Origin: an uncultured Collinsella sp.
GTDB lineage: Bacteria > Actinomycetota > Coriobacteriia > Coriobacteriales > Coriobacteriaceae
Length of the DNA stretch: 64,000 bases
Direction of reading: 5' to 3'
NCBI GenBank assembly: GCA_934654835.1
Contig: CAKUGY010000007.1
Span: 1-64,000, forward strand
The translations under genes and the position numbers were made by a program. Position 1 is the stretch's first letter; each line of letters opens with the position of its first letter. The notes beneath the pieces were generated by a model that had not been told where the DNA came from, made no database searches, and saw nothing but the letters and a program-made list of their open reading frames with translations. Of the stretch, positions 27,059 through 34,946 are shown piece after piece.

Positions 27059-27529
27059 TTACTGCGCGGCCGCAGTCGAACTAGCGCCCGCGGCTGCATC
27101 CTGCGAAAAATCAAGCGTAACGCTCTCGCTCGGCTCCACCATGCCATAGGCGCCCGCAAGGTCGCGGATGCGCGTGTCGGCGCCATAGACCGAATGCATG
27201 ACCTCAAGGTCAGAGCTCTCGTCGGTCGCCTTCTCGAGCGTGCTGGTGAGCTCGGCGTTGCCGTTGAGCACCTGGGCCGTAACGCCGGCAAGTGCCACGC
27301 GGGCGACGCCGATCGTCATAAAGATAGCCGCAATGATGCAAAACGTTTTAAGAACGCTCATGAAAACCGGGCTTACCGCCTGGTTTGCCTGACGGCCCGC
27401 GCCCGTGTAGACATCAAAGCGCGGCGTGCGCTGCTCGCGGGGAGCAACGGGGGCCTGCGGTGCCTCACGATAGGCGGGCATGGCGTTCATATCATAGGCG
27501 AGTGCTGCGTTTGAGGTGTTATAGCCCAT
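27059..27529 (-). CDS. ftsL: FtsL-like bitopic division protein
   Basis: A 156-residue protein with a cytoplasmic N-terminus, one membrane helix (about 52-75, ending in GVARVALAG) and a short extracytoplasmic coiled region (ELTSTLEKATDESSDLEVMH), then an Ala/Ser-rich tail. FtsL is poorly conserved in sequence; the call rests on topology, size and its place between rsmH and ftsI. The ATG has a gggagg site 9 bases upstream. Confidence 0.7.
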   Translation of the reverse strand: MGYNTSNAALAYDMNAMPAYREAPQAPVAPREQRTPRFDVYTGAGRQANQAVSPVFMSVLKTFCIIAAIFMTIGVARVALAGVTAQVLNGNAELTSTLEKATDESSDLEVMHSVYGADTRIRDLAGAYGMVEPSESVTLDFSQDAAAGASSTAAAQ

Positions 27530-27619
27530 GATATGCCGCCTCCCATCCCGAGTACGTTGGTAGTGTGTTTAAGCTTCGTTTGTGGTACGAGCGGGAGGTC
27601 CAATATCGCGCGGTCGCGT

Positions 27620-28585
27620 CTACAGACGCTGTGCCACGCGGATCTTGGCTGATCTCGCCCGAGGGTTGCGCGCAACCTCATCGGGCTGGGCAACCAAGGG
27701 TTTGCGGGTGATGACCTTGAGTATCGGCACGTTGCCGCACACGCACACCGGAATCTCCGGCGGACACGTGCACCCCTGGCTCATCTCCTTAAAGTGGTTC
27801 TTTACGATACGGTCCTCGAGCGAGTGATACGAGATGACGCAGATGCGTCCTCCCGGGTTGAGCCACCTGGTGGCGGCGTCAAGCCCTCTCTCGAGCACAT
27901 CGAGCTCGTGGTTTACCTCGATGCGAATGGCCTGGAAACTTTTCTTGGCAGGGTGCCCACCATGCCGACGAGCGGCAGCTGGGATACCCGCCTTGATGAT
28001 CTCGACAAACTGGCCAGTGGTCTCGATCGGTTCTTGCTCGCGGCGACGCACGATTTCGCGTGCGATCTGCGAGGCGAACTTCTCTTCGCCATAGACGCGT
28101 AGAATCCGGGCGAGGTCGTGTTCGTTATAGGTGTTGATGACCTCAGCTGCGTTTAAGGTGTTGTTACCCGGATCCATCCGCATGTCCAATGGGGCATCCT
28201 CGTTATACGAAAAGCCCCTGCCAGGGATATCGAGTTGCGGTGACGAAACGCCCAAGTCAAACAGGAAACCATCGACCCCGGGCACCTCGGCCGAGCAAAG
28301 CAGCTCGTCCAAGTCGCCGAAGTTGCCCTTCAACAGCTGGTGCGGCACGCCGGGAACCTCGCGGTCCAAACGGGCGCCAGCGGCCTCGAGGGCCATGTCG
28401 TCCTGATCGACGCCGAGCAAAAGACCCGTCTCCCCTACCTGCGCGGCCATCTTTACCGAATGACCGGCACCGCCAAGGGTGCAATCGCAGACAACGGAGC
28501 CGCTCTTTAGCTGCAGCGACTCAAGCACTTCGCCGAGCATGACAGGTTCATGCCGATATTCTTGTGTCAAGATCCCACGCTCCAT
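27620..28585 (-). CDS. rsmH: 16S rRNA (cytosine-1402-N4) methyltransferase RsmH
   Basis: A 321-residue SAM-dependent enzyme. It shows HEPVMLGEVLESL, the SAM loop CTLGGAGHSV, the DLGVSSPQLD motif and RICVISYHSLEDRIVKNHF. It is the usual second gene of the mra cluster, 20 bases after mraZ. Confidence 0.97.
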   Translation of the reverse strand: MERGILTQEYRHEPVMLGEVLESLQLKSGSVVCDCTLGGAGHSVKMAAQVGETGLLLGVDQDDMALEAAGARLDREVPGVPHQLLKGNFGDLDELLCSAEVPGVDGFLFDLGVSSPQLDIPGRGFSYNEDAPLDMRMDPGNNTLNAAEVINTYNEHDLARILRVYGEEKFASQIAREIVRRREQEPIETTGQFVEIIKAGIPAAARRHGGHPAKKSFQAIRIEVNHELDVLERGLDAATRWLNPGGRICVISYHSLEDRIVKNHFKEMSQGCTCPPEIPVCVCGNVPILKVITRKPLVAQPDEVARNPRARSAKIRVAQRL

Positions 28586-28605
28586 CCGTTACTCGTGCCT
28601 TGCCC

Positions 28606-29040
28606 TTACGAGAAGAAGAGGTCCAGCAGGGCCTCGTCGTCATCGTCCTCATCGGCCGCGGCGCGATCCCAAACCTCAAGGTGGTCGTAGTTGCCCACAA
28701 CCGTGACCTCGCGGTCGAGGTTCGCCTGCTTGCGGAGAGACTCAGAAAGACCGATACGACCGGCGCTGTCCACATCCATCGACGTGGTGCGCTTGTTGAT
28801 CGCCCTCATGAGCTTCTGGTCGTTGATGTCACGCGGGTTAAAACCCTCGTGGCCCTCACGACCCGCGAAGAGTCCTTCGACCCACTTATCGAAGGCCTCG
28901 GCAGAGAACACGTACAGAGCATCGACATCCAGGGCTTTGAACACGCGAACATGCTCTCCAAGCTCCTCGCGAAGGGGTGCAGGCAGGGACAGACGACCTT
29001 TTGCATCGAGATTGCGCTCGTATGCACCAGTCATTCCCAT
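28606..29040 (-). CDS. mraZ: Transcriptional regulator MraZ
   Basis: A 144-residue AbrB-fold protein with two SpoVT/AbrB-like halves, each with a DAKGRLSLP or DSAGRIGLS loop, plus an acidic C-terminal tail (AADEDDDDEALLDLFFS). MraZ binds repeats in front of its own gene and controls the division cluster. It heads the operon; its start has a ggggaggg site. Confidence 0.96.
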   Translation of the reverse strand: MGMTGAYERNLDAKGRLSLPAPLREELGEHVRVFKALDVDALYVFSAEAFDKWVEGLFAGREGHEGFNPRDINDQKLMRAINKRTTSMDVDSAGRIGLSESLRKQANLDREVTVVGNYDHLEVWDRAAADEDDDDEALLDLFFS

Positions 29041-29108
29041 GTGCGCCCTCCCCTCGGTTACTCAGATGGCACGTACGCGGGGAACCACCCCGCCTGTCGA
29101 CGCCATTA

Positions 29109-29137
29109 ATAATATGGGGAACCGCCCCATTTTTCAA
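29109..29137 (-). promoter_or_regulatory. Sigma-70-type promoter of mraZ and the division cluster
   Basis: On the minus strand -35 TTGAAA (29132-29137) and -10 TATTAT (29109-29114) are 17 bases apart, close to consensus. The spacer holds a small palindrome tgggg-n5-cccca. The predicted start is about 60 bases before the mraZ ATG. Confidence 0.75.
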
Positions 29138-29144
29138 CACCTTT

Positions 29145-29185
29145 CCCCACCCGTTCCCCCACCCCGCCCCACCACTCCACCCCCA
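29145..29185 (-). promoter_or_regulatory. Putative MraZ-binding repeats
   Basis: TGGGG occurs on the minus strand at 29145-29149, 29157-29161, 29167-29171 and 29181-29185, just upstream of the mraZ -35. MraZ of E. coli binds TGGGN repeats separated by 5 bases; here one spacing is exactly 10 (period), the others 12 and 14. Confidence 0.5.
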
Positions 29186-29204
29186 AAATATAGAGCGCCA
29201 CCCC

Positions 29205-29218
29205 CGAGCATATGTTCG
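29205..29218. promoter_or_regulatory. LexA (SOS) box-like palindrome
   Basis: CGAGCATATGTTCG differs at one base from a perfect CGAAC-n4-GTTCG box of the Bacillus/actinobacterial LexA type. On the minus strand it would overlap the -35 position of a second possible mraZ promoter whose -10 is TATATT (29187-29192). Confidence 0.4.
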
Positions 29219-29219
29219 A

Positions 29220-29239
29220 AAACACAATATGTTGTGTTT
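29220..29239. promoter_or_regulatory. NrdR-box-like palindrome
   Basis: AAACACAATATGTTGTGTTT has perfect 8-bp arms around TATG. The core ACACAATATGTTGTGT fits the known NrdR consensus (acaCwAtATaTwGtgt) at all but one position. NrdR boxes normally occur in pairs before nrd genes. A second, weak match may lie about 41 bases away (around 29181-29196). No nrd gene is in this window. Confidence 0.45.
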
Positions 29240-29244
29240 ACAGT

Positions 29245-29278
29245 AAAGGCGGGATGCCACCTGTAGCACCCCGCCTTT
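29245..29278 (-). terminator. Possible terminator after xerD
   Basis: The arms 29245-29257 and 29266-29278 form a 13-bp stem with one mismatch. The minus strand continues tttactgt, a weak T-run. It and the larger hairpin at 29406-29469 are the only candidates to end the pyrG-xerD transcript before mraZ. Confidence 0.45.
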
Positions 29279-29405
29279 CAACCTCAACCTTCAAGTTGAC
29301 CTTGAGGCGAATTTTTGGTCCCTTTACACGCCGTTCACATCGCCCCCAAACTCCCCCACACGCGACACGCGCACCCCACCGCGACATCGACCGGTGGCAC
29401 AAAAT

Positions 29406-29469
29406 AGGGCGGGCCCCCGATTGCCAAAACGTGCGCAACAGCGCGTTCCAACAATCGGGGGCCCGCCCT
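29406..29469. repeat. Giant intergenic hairpin (18-bp perfect arms)
   Basis: Arms 29406-29423 and 29452-29469 are perfectly complementary and very GC-rich, with a 28-base loop that itself contains an imperfect gcgc stem. It lies 32 bases past the xerD stop. On the minus strand it is followed by attttg, so it may also terminate. The remaining 29279-29405 holds nothing I can assign. Confidence 0.88.
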
Positions 29470-29501
29470 CAAATAACGAGAAATTGCAGGTCGGCAGTGT
29501 A

Positions 29502-30443
29502 TTAACGATGTGCCAGCGGATGAGCCGCCAGATAAACCTCGGTCAGCTGTGTACGGTCGACATGCGTGTAGACCTGCGTGGTAGAAATATCGGCATGCCC
29601 CAAGATCTCCTGCAGCACGCGCAGGTCCGCGCCACCTGCGAGCATGTGGGTGGCAAAGGAGTGGCGCAAGGTGTGGGGATGAAGCCCCACCAGACCCACC
29701 TGGCGCCCGTAGCGCTCGCATATGACGTGAACGCCCTGACGCGACAGGCGACCGCCGTTCTTATTTAAAAAGACCGCCGATGTCTCTGTTCCGCGCGCAT
29801 GGGCGGCCAAGCGACCGCGTCCATCACATATATAGTGTGTCAGGGCGCGCGCCGCACTCCCCACCAACGGGGCCAGACGCTCCTTAGAGCCCTTGCCGCG
29901 CACCAATACAAAGCCGTCATCGATATGGATATCCCCCACATCAAGTCCCACCAGCTCGCTCACGCGCAGACCGCACCCATACAGCACTTCCAAGATGGCG
30001 CGATCCCGCAGTCCCATCTCGCCCTCGGGAAAATCCTGATCGAGCAGCGCCGAGACATCCTCCACCGAAAGGTATTCCGGCAGGCGATCGGCCTTTTTGG
30101 GCAGACGCAGCGCCGCCGTCGGATTTTGGGCCACGGCCCCATCGCGCACCAAAAAGGCGTGCAGGCCCTTCACAGCCGCAAGTGAGCGCTCCACCGAGGC
30201 ATCGGAATAGCCTCCGTCACGGCGATCGGCAACAAAGCCCTCCACGACCTGACGGCTCACATCTTCAAAAGACGCAATCCCCGCCCGCTCCAGATAAGCG
30301 CAGTACGTCGTCAGGTCACGACGGTAGGCCGCAATCGTATTGCGCGCCAAACCCCGCTCGACCGCGAGGTAATCGAGATACTCCCCCGCCGCCACGGCGA
30401 GCGACGAGGGAGTAGCTTCGGTATGTTCTTGGTTCGCCGGCAC
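29502..30443 (-). CDS. xerD: Site-specific tyrosine recombinase XerD
   Basis: A 313-residue tyrosine recombinase that resolves chromosome dimers at dif. The N-terminal SAM-like domain (about 18-105) is followed by the catalytic domain with Arg160 (CGLRVSEL), Lys near 184-187, His257 and Arg260 (HTLRHSFATHML), His283 and Tyr292. The complete active site and lack of nearby mobile genes fit housekeeping XerD. It lies 2 bases after pyrG, an apparent operon. Confidence 0.88.
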   Translation of the reverse strand: MPANQEHTEATPSSLAVAAGEYLDYLAVERGLARNTIAAYRRDLTTYCAYLERAGIASFEDVSRQVVEGFVADRRDGGYSDASVERSLAAVKGLHAFLVRDGAVAQNPTAALRLPKKADRLPEYLSVEDVSALLDQDFPEGEMGLRDRAILEVLYGCGLRVSELVGLDVGDIHIDDGFVLVRGKGSKERLAPLVGSAARALTHYICDGRGRLAAHARGTETSAVFLNKNGGRLSRQGVHVICERYGRQVGLVGLHPHTLRHSFATHMLAGGADLRVLQEILGHADISTTQVYTHVDRTQLTEVYLAAHPLAHR

Positions 30444-30445
30444 CC

Positions 30446-32107
30446 TTAGTCCGTAGCGAGATTCATAGGCGTCACCTGAAGGCGATCGACACCCTCGTGC
30501 TGGCCAATCGAAGCACGCACGAACTCACGGAACAGCGGCTGCGGGTTGGTCGGACGGCTCTTGAACTCGGGGTGAGCCTGGGTTGCCACATACCACGGAT
30601 GCACGTCACGCGGCAGCTCGACCATCTCGACCAGACGCTCGTCGGGCGAAAGACCCGAGATAACCAGGCCGGCATCCTCGAGCTGGTCGCGGAAGGCGTT
30701 GTTGAACTCAAAGCGATGACGGTGACGCTCGTAGACAAGCTCCTCGCCATATGCCTCACGAGCAAGCGTTTCGGCGGCGAGCTTGCACGGATAGGCGCCC
30801 AGGCGCATGGTGCCGCCCTTCTCGGTCACGTCCTCCTGCGAGCTCATCAGGTCGATGACGCTAAACGGGCCGTCCGGATCGAACTCGGAAGAGCTGGCGC
30901 CGGCAAGGCCGACGACGTTGCGGGCAAACTCGCACACGGCCACCTGCATACCAAGGCAAATGCCCAGATACGGAATCTTGTGCTCGCGAGCGAACTCGGC
31001 CGCGAGGATCTTGCCCTCCAGGGCGCGCTTGCCAAAGCCGCCGGGGACCAGAATGCCCGAAGCATCGCCCAGGACCTCGGAGACGTTTTGCTCGTCGAGG
31101 CTCTCGCCGTCGACCAGCTGCACGTCCACATGGCGATCGTAGAACACGCCCGCATGGTGTAGGGCCTCGATAACCGACAGGTAGGCGTCGGGCAGCTGCG
31201 TGTACTTGCCCACAACGGCGATTTTGACCTTGTCGGCGTGATGGTTGGCGTGGTTCTGTTTGCGCAGGAACTCGTTCCACTCACTCATGTCGCGCTCGCG
31301 TGGGTCCAGACCCAGACGCTCGCAGATGCGAAGGTCAAAGTCTTGCTCGGCAAGCAGCTGCGGAACATCGTAGATGCTCGCGCAGTCCTCGTTGGTAAAG
31401 ACGCAATCGGTGTCGACATCGCAGAAGCTTGCGATCTTGCCGCGGATGGCATCGTCGATATGGTGATCGGAGCGCAGCACGATAATGTCGGGCTGGATAC
31501 CAAAGCTGCGCAGCTCCTTAACGGAGTGCTGCGTGGGCTTGGTCTTGACCTCGTGCGCGGCAGCGATATAGGGGACGAGGGACACGTGGATGTAGCAAAC
31601 GTTCTCGGGGCCCGCCTCCTTGCGGTACTGACGGATAGCCTCGACGAACGGTTGCGACTCGATGTCGCCGATCGTGCCGCCCAGCTCGGTAATGACGACG
31701 TCGGAGCCGGTCTGCTCCTCAATGCGGCGGAACTTGTCCTTGATGGCGTTGGTGACGTGCGGGATCACCTGGACGGTACCGCCCAAAAAGTCACCGCGAC
31801 GCTCGCGGGCAATCAGGCTCTTATAAATGGCGCCGGTCGTAAAGTTGGAATCGCGCGTCAGGTTCTCATCGATAAAGCGCTCGTAGTGCCCCAGGTCCAG
31901 ATCGGACTCATAGCCATCCTCGGTCACAAAGACCTCACCATGCTGGAACGGGCTCATGGTGCCGGGGTCGACGTTCAGATACGGGTCGGCCTTCTGCATC
32001 GTCACCTTGTAGCCACGCGACTTGAGCAGACGGCCCAGCGATGCCGCGGTAATGCCCTTACCCAAGGACGACACTACGCCGCCGGTCACAAACACGTGCT
32101 TAGTCAT
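30446..32107 (-). CDS. pyrG: CTP synthase
   Basis: A 553-residue enzyme that aminates UTP to CTP using glutamine and ATP. The N-terminal synthetase domain starts KHVFVTGGVVSSLGKGITAA. The C-terminal amidotransferase domain has the oxyanion GGFGKRA, the Cys in LGICLGMQ and a C-terminal His-Pro-Glu (QAHPEFKS). Confidence 0.98.
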   Translation of the reverse strand: MTKHVFVTGGVVSSLGKGITAASLGRLLKSRGYKVTMQKADPYLNVDPGTMSPFQHGEVFVTEDGYESDLDLGHYERFIDENLTRDSNFTTGAIYKSLIARERRGDFLGGTVQVIPHVTNAIKDKFRRIEEQTGSDVVITELGGTIGDIESQPFVEAIRQYRKEAGPENVCYIHVSLVPYIAAAHEVKTKPTQHSVKELRSFGIQPDIIVLRSDHHIDDAIRGKIASFCDVDTDCVFTNEDCASIYDVPQLLAEQDFDLRICERLGLDPRERDMSEWNEFLRKQNHANHHADKVKIAVVGKYTQLPDAYLSVIEALHHAGVFYDRHVDVQLVDGESLDEQNVSEVLGDASGILVPGGFGKRALEGKILAAEFAREHKIPYLGICLGMQVAVCEFARNVVGLAGASSSEFDPDGPFSVIDLMSSQEDVTEKGGTMRLGAYPCKLAAETLAREAYGEELVYERHRHRFEFNNAFRDQLEDAGLVISGLSPDERLVEMVELPRDVHPWYVATQAHPEFKSRPTNPQPLFREFVRASIGQHEGVDRLQVTPMNLATD

Positions 32108-32236
32108 ATTGAGTTACCTGCGCTTCCCGTAGAAGTTTTTCATTCACATCTTACGGGTCTTCATTGTAATACTCGAGCGAAAAAACAGGTTGCTATTTTT
32201 CACCAAAGCGCCTGCATTTCTCCATCTCGAAACAAA

Positions 32237-32261
32237 ACGCCGCTCGGGACCCGAGCGGCGT
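32237..32261 (-). terminator. Intrinsic terminator after the winged-helix gene
   Basis: A 9-bp perfect stem (32237-32245 with 32253-32261), extendable inward, is followed on the minus strand by ttttgttt. Confidence 0.75.
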
Positions 32262-32285
32262 AACCGCTTCAAATTGTATGAATCG

Positions 32286-32624
32286 TTAGCGCTCAGCGAG
32301 CTCATCCTCGAGCATATCCTGGACGAGCATCCCGGCTCGGATACCCTTCAGATACCATTCGCCGCGCTCGGTAAGGCAAATGCCATTTGCAAGCTGGCCA
32401 CCGTCCTCGTTGTAACGCGACACGACTTCAATCAGGCCCTCGGAGTCAAGACGGTCAATTGCCGCGCGGGCACGATATGGCGAAACCCCCACGCGCTCGG
32501 CAAGCGTTTTACGCGAGAGACCATAGAGCCCATCATCCCCTTCGGATTGCTGAGCGATCTCCATCAGCACCAGCACTTCGACACGCTTCATATCGTTGAC
32601 ACTCGCACGACCCTTGCCCGCCAT
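32286..32624 (-). CDS. Small winged-helix transcription regulator
   Basis: A 112-residue protein that looks like a MarR/Rrf2-like winged helix: a first helix (MKRVEVLVLMEIAQ), a helix-turn-helix (LSRKTLAERVGVSPYRARAAIDRLDSEG, seen as KTLAERVGVSPYRARAAI) and a wing (IEVVSRYNEDGG). It has no ligand domain. The ATG at 32624 has an aggagg site at 5 bases; the frame opens 54 bases earlier. Its targets are unknown; it sits alone between pyrG and a DUF1846 gene. Confidence 0.7.
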   Translation of the reverse strand: MAGKGRASVNDMKRVEVLVLMEIAQQSEGDDGLYGLSRKTLAERVGVSPYRARAAIDRLDSEGLIEVVSRYNEDGGQLANGICLTERGEWYLKGIRAGMLVQDMLEDELAER

Positions 32625-32813
32625 GGCAGCCTCCTCTAACCGAGCACGAGCATCCAGCACGCCGTGCACGACCGACACACCTCACGATGGTCGGCAATAT
32701 CCATCATGCGGCATCCCGTTAAGGATGAAACAGTTACGGTTATTGTATACCGCCCATATTATTACTGGGCAGGTAAACGGCTATTTTTCGCCAAAATAGG
32801 CGCTTTATTGAGC

Positions 32814-32846
32814 AAAAAGCCGCACCGGGCGCTTGCCCGATACGGC
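32814..32846 (-). terminator. Intrinsic terminator after the DUF1846 gene
   Basis: The arms 32819-32830 and 32835-32846 (two mismatches) are followed on the minus strand by ttttt. Confidence 0.7.
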
Positions 32847-32880
32847 CAAAATGCCATGCAGTTACCGCTGCGCTTCAAAC

Positions 32881-34362
32881 TTAGCGATGGAAGAAACCTC
32901 GGCGCTCAAACTTAGGCTCACAGCACACGTTGATTCCCAGCTTGCGCAGAACCGTCTCGTCCGTCGGCGAAATGATGACGCTAAAGAAGGCGTCGCAGCC
33001 ACGCAGCTGCTCCAGGCCCGAAAGGACACGGGCAGCAGTCTCGCTCGTGGCCGAAGTAATCGACAGCGCCATAAGCGTCTCATCGGTGTGGAGACGAGGG
33101 TTTTTGCTACCCAGGAAATGCGTCTTGAGCTTGCTGATGGGCTCGATGGCCTCGTCGCTGATAACCTCAAGCTCAAGATCTACGCCCGAAACGTGCTTGA
33201 GGGCGTTCATGATGAGCGAGCTCGCGGCGCCCAGACGCGTGGAAGTCTTGCCGGTCACCACGGAGCCGTCGGGCATGACCATGGCGCCCACGGGGCCACC
33301 CGTCAGCTGCTCCCTGGTAAGAGCGGCCGAGCGTGCCGGAGAGTAATTTTTGTCGATACCGGCCTTCTTCATAATGAGCTTGAGACGATCGACCTGTTCG
33401 TCGCCCACACCGGTACGACGCACGGCCTCGACCGCGGCAAAGTAACGACGGACGATCTCCATCTTGGAGGCGTCGCGGCAGGCCTCGTCGTCGGTAATGG
33501 CAAAGCCGACCATGTTGACGCCCATATCCGTGGGGCTCTGATAAGGGCTCTCACCCAAGATCTTCTCCATCAGGGCACGGACCACCGGGAAGGCCTCGAC
33601 GTCGCGGTTGTAGTTGACCGTGGTCTTGTTGTAGGCCTCCAGGTGGAAGGAGTCGATGATATTGGCGTCGTCGAGGTCGGCCGTAGCAGCCTCGTAAGCG
33701 ATGTTGACCGGATGTGTGAGGGGCAGGTTCCAGACCGGGAAGGTCTCGAACTTGGCGTAGCCGGCGGCAGTGCCGTGCTTGTGCTCGTGATAGAGCTGCG
33801 ACAGGCAGGTGGCAAGCTTGCCCGAGCCGGGGCCGGGGGCGGTGACCACGACGAGCGGACGGGTGGTCTCGACGAACTCGTTCTTGCCATAGCCGTCGTC
33901 GGATACGATCAGATCGACATCGTGCGGATAGCCCTCGATGGGATAGTGCAGCTTGGCGGGAATACCGAGCGCGTTCAGGCGATTGCGGAAGACATCGGCA
34001 GCGGGCTGGCCGGCGTACTGGGTAATGACCACGGCCGCGACGGCAAAGCCGTTACCACGGAACAGGTCAACCAGGCGCAGCACGTCCTCGTCATAGGTAA
34101 TGCCCAGGTCGCCACGGGCTTTGTTCTTCTCGATATGGTTGGCGTTGATGGCAATGATGACCTCAACGTCATCGGCAATGCTCTTGAGCATGCGGAACTT
34201 GCTATCCGGCTCAAAACCCGGCAGCACGCGGCTCGCGTGATAGTCATCAAACAGCTTGCCGCCAAACTCCAAATACAGCTTGCCGCCAAACTGCGAGATG
34301 CGCTCCTTAATATGAGCGGCCTGCAGCTCGATATACTTCGCGTTGTCGAAACCCTGGCGCAT
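32881..34362 (-). CDS. DUF1846 domain-containing protein
   Basis: A 493-residue cytosolic protein that matches DUF1846 along its whole length (starts GFDNAKYIELQAAHIKERI). It contains a P-loop-like VVVTAPGPGSGKLATCLSQ (about 190) and the family's conserved VNIAYEAATADL region. Structures of the family show a kinase-like nucleotide-binding fold, but no biochemical role is established to my knowledge. It has its own terminator and stands alone. Confidence 0.85.
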   Translation of the reverse strand: MRQGFDNAKYIELQAAHIKERISQFGGKLYLEFGGKLFDDYHASRVLPGFEPDSKFRMLKSIADDVEVIIAINANHIEKNKARGDLGITYDEDVLRLVDLFRGNGFAVAAVVITQYAGQPAADVFRNRLNALGIPAKLHYPIEGYPHDVDLIVSDDGYGKNEFVETTRPLVVVTAPGPGSGKLATCLSQLYHEHKHGTAAGYAKFETFPVWNLPLTHPVNIAYEAATADLDDANIIDSFHLEAYNKTTVNYNRDVEAFPVVRALMEKILGESPYQSPTDMGVNMVGFAITDDEACRDASKMEIVRRYFAAVEAVRRTGVGDEQVDRLKLIMKKAGIDKNYSPARSAALTREQLTGGPVGAMVMPDGSVVTGKTSTRLGAASSLIMNALKHVSGVDLELEVISDEAIEPISKLKTHFLGSKNPRLHTDETLMALSITSATSETAARVLSGLEQLRGCDAFFSVIISPTDETVLRKLGINVCCEPKFERRGFFHR

Positions 34363-34472
34363 ATATGGCTCCCGTCCCGTTTCGTAAATAAAGTTCCTAC
34401 GCGATTATAACGGAGCAGACCCCCACCAACACCCAGGCAACCAACGGGCACCAACCAAACACGCCATCGATA

Positions 34473-34539
34473 AGTTGCGGTGAAATAGTTCCTGCTTAGA
34501 CCCTCAGGACACACAAACAGGAACTATTCCACCGCAACT
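34473..34539. repeat. Giant intergenic hairpin (22-bp arms)
   Basis: Arms 34473-34494 and 34518-34539 pair at 21 of 22 positions around a 23-base loop. It lies about 110 bases upstream of the DUF1846 start. Confidence 0.88.
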
Positions 34540-34547
34540 CCCCCTTT

Positions 34548-34629
34548 TGGTGCAAAGGGGTCAGGTTACTTTGCACCAACATGGCGCAGACAAACATGAC
34601 CCCTTTGCACCAGGCGCCCCCTTGCACCA
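34548..34629. repeat. Hairpin with three alternative partner repeats
   Basis: Arms 34548-34563 and 34597-34612 are perfectly complementary over 16 bp. The first ten bases of the left arm (tggtgcaaag) can instead pair with ctttgcacca at 34569-34578. A further ttgcacca lies at 34622-34629. The pairings exclude each other, as in a two-state RNA switch. Confidence 0.75.
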
Positions 34630-34666
34630 ACAAAGGAAACATCGCAGGTTGAGCATAAGTCAGCGA

Positions 34667-34764
34667 AAGCCCGCCAGAGCGAGCAAGGTGACGTGAAAGA
34701 GGAGGGCATAGGCCTTCTGGCCATGCCCGACGATTGAACGTCAGATTGCCGCTCTGGCGGGCTT
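34667..34764. repeat. Three-tier nested giant hairpin
   Basis: The outer stem is 15 bp perfect (34667-34681 with 34750-34764). A middle stem tgacgt/acgtca pairs 34689-34694 with 34738-34743. The inner stem pairs gggcat/atgccc (34704-34709, 34723-34728) and ggcc/ggcc with a ttct loop. The nesting suggests selection on an RNA or cruciform fold. Confidence 0.82.
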
Positions 34765-34777
34765 GCAGCGTCGAGCA

Positions 34778-34805
34778 GTTCCGGCGTTTGGTAAAACGCC
34801 GGAAC
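34778..34805. repeat. 12-bp perfect hairpin
   Basis: Arms 34778-34789 and 34794-34805 are perfectly complementary with a 4-base loop. On the minus strand the T-run lies before, not after it, so it does not end the yfcC message by itself. Confidence 0.75.
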
Positions 34806-34844
34806 AAAAAAGCGCCCCCTCCCGCGCACGGAACGGAAGGGGGC
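34806..34844 (-). terminator. Intrinsic terminator after yfcC
   Basis: A GC-rich stem (34814-34822 with 34835-34844, one bulge) is followed on the minus strand by six T (34806-34811). Confidence 0.7.
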
Positions 34845-34946
34845 TAAAGGTAGGAGTCTACCGGTGGGTTGACCCCACCGGACAGACGATGACCAGGTGA
34901 TCCTTTACAGGATCGTCAAGGTTTCCGTGGGGTACCCGTTGGGTAC

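Larger units (their letters stand above)
34363..34946. other. 584-base noncoding region packed with stem-loops
   Basis: Between the DUF1846 start and the yfcC stop there is no credible gene. At least six hairpins fill it: those at 34473-34539, 34548-34629, 34667-34764, 34778-34805 and 34814-34844, listed separately, plus small ones at about 34861-34881 (ccggtggg/cccaccgg) and 34900-34915 (gatcct/aggatc) right after the yfcC stop. Confidence 0.8.

Noticed and set aside
29181..29196. A second NrdR box to pair with 29220-29239
   Set aside because: Only the AT-rich centre fits; the outer ACAC/GTGT bases are missing.
29212..29505. A 97-codon plus-strand frame upstream of mraZ
   Set aside because: It crosses a giant hairpin and two operator-like palindromes, has no ribosome site and an unlikely composition.
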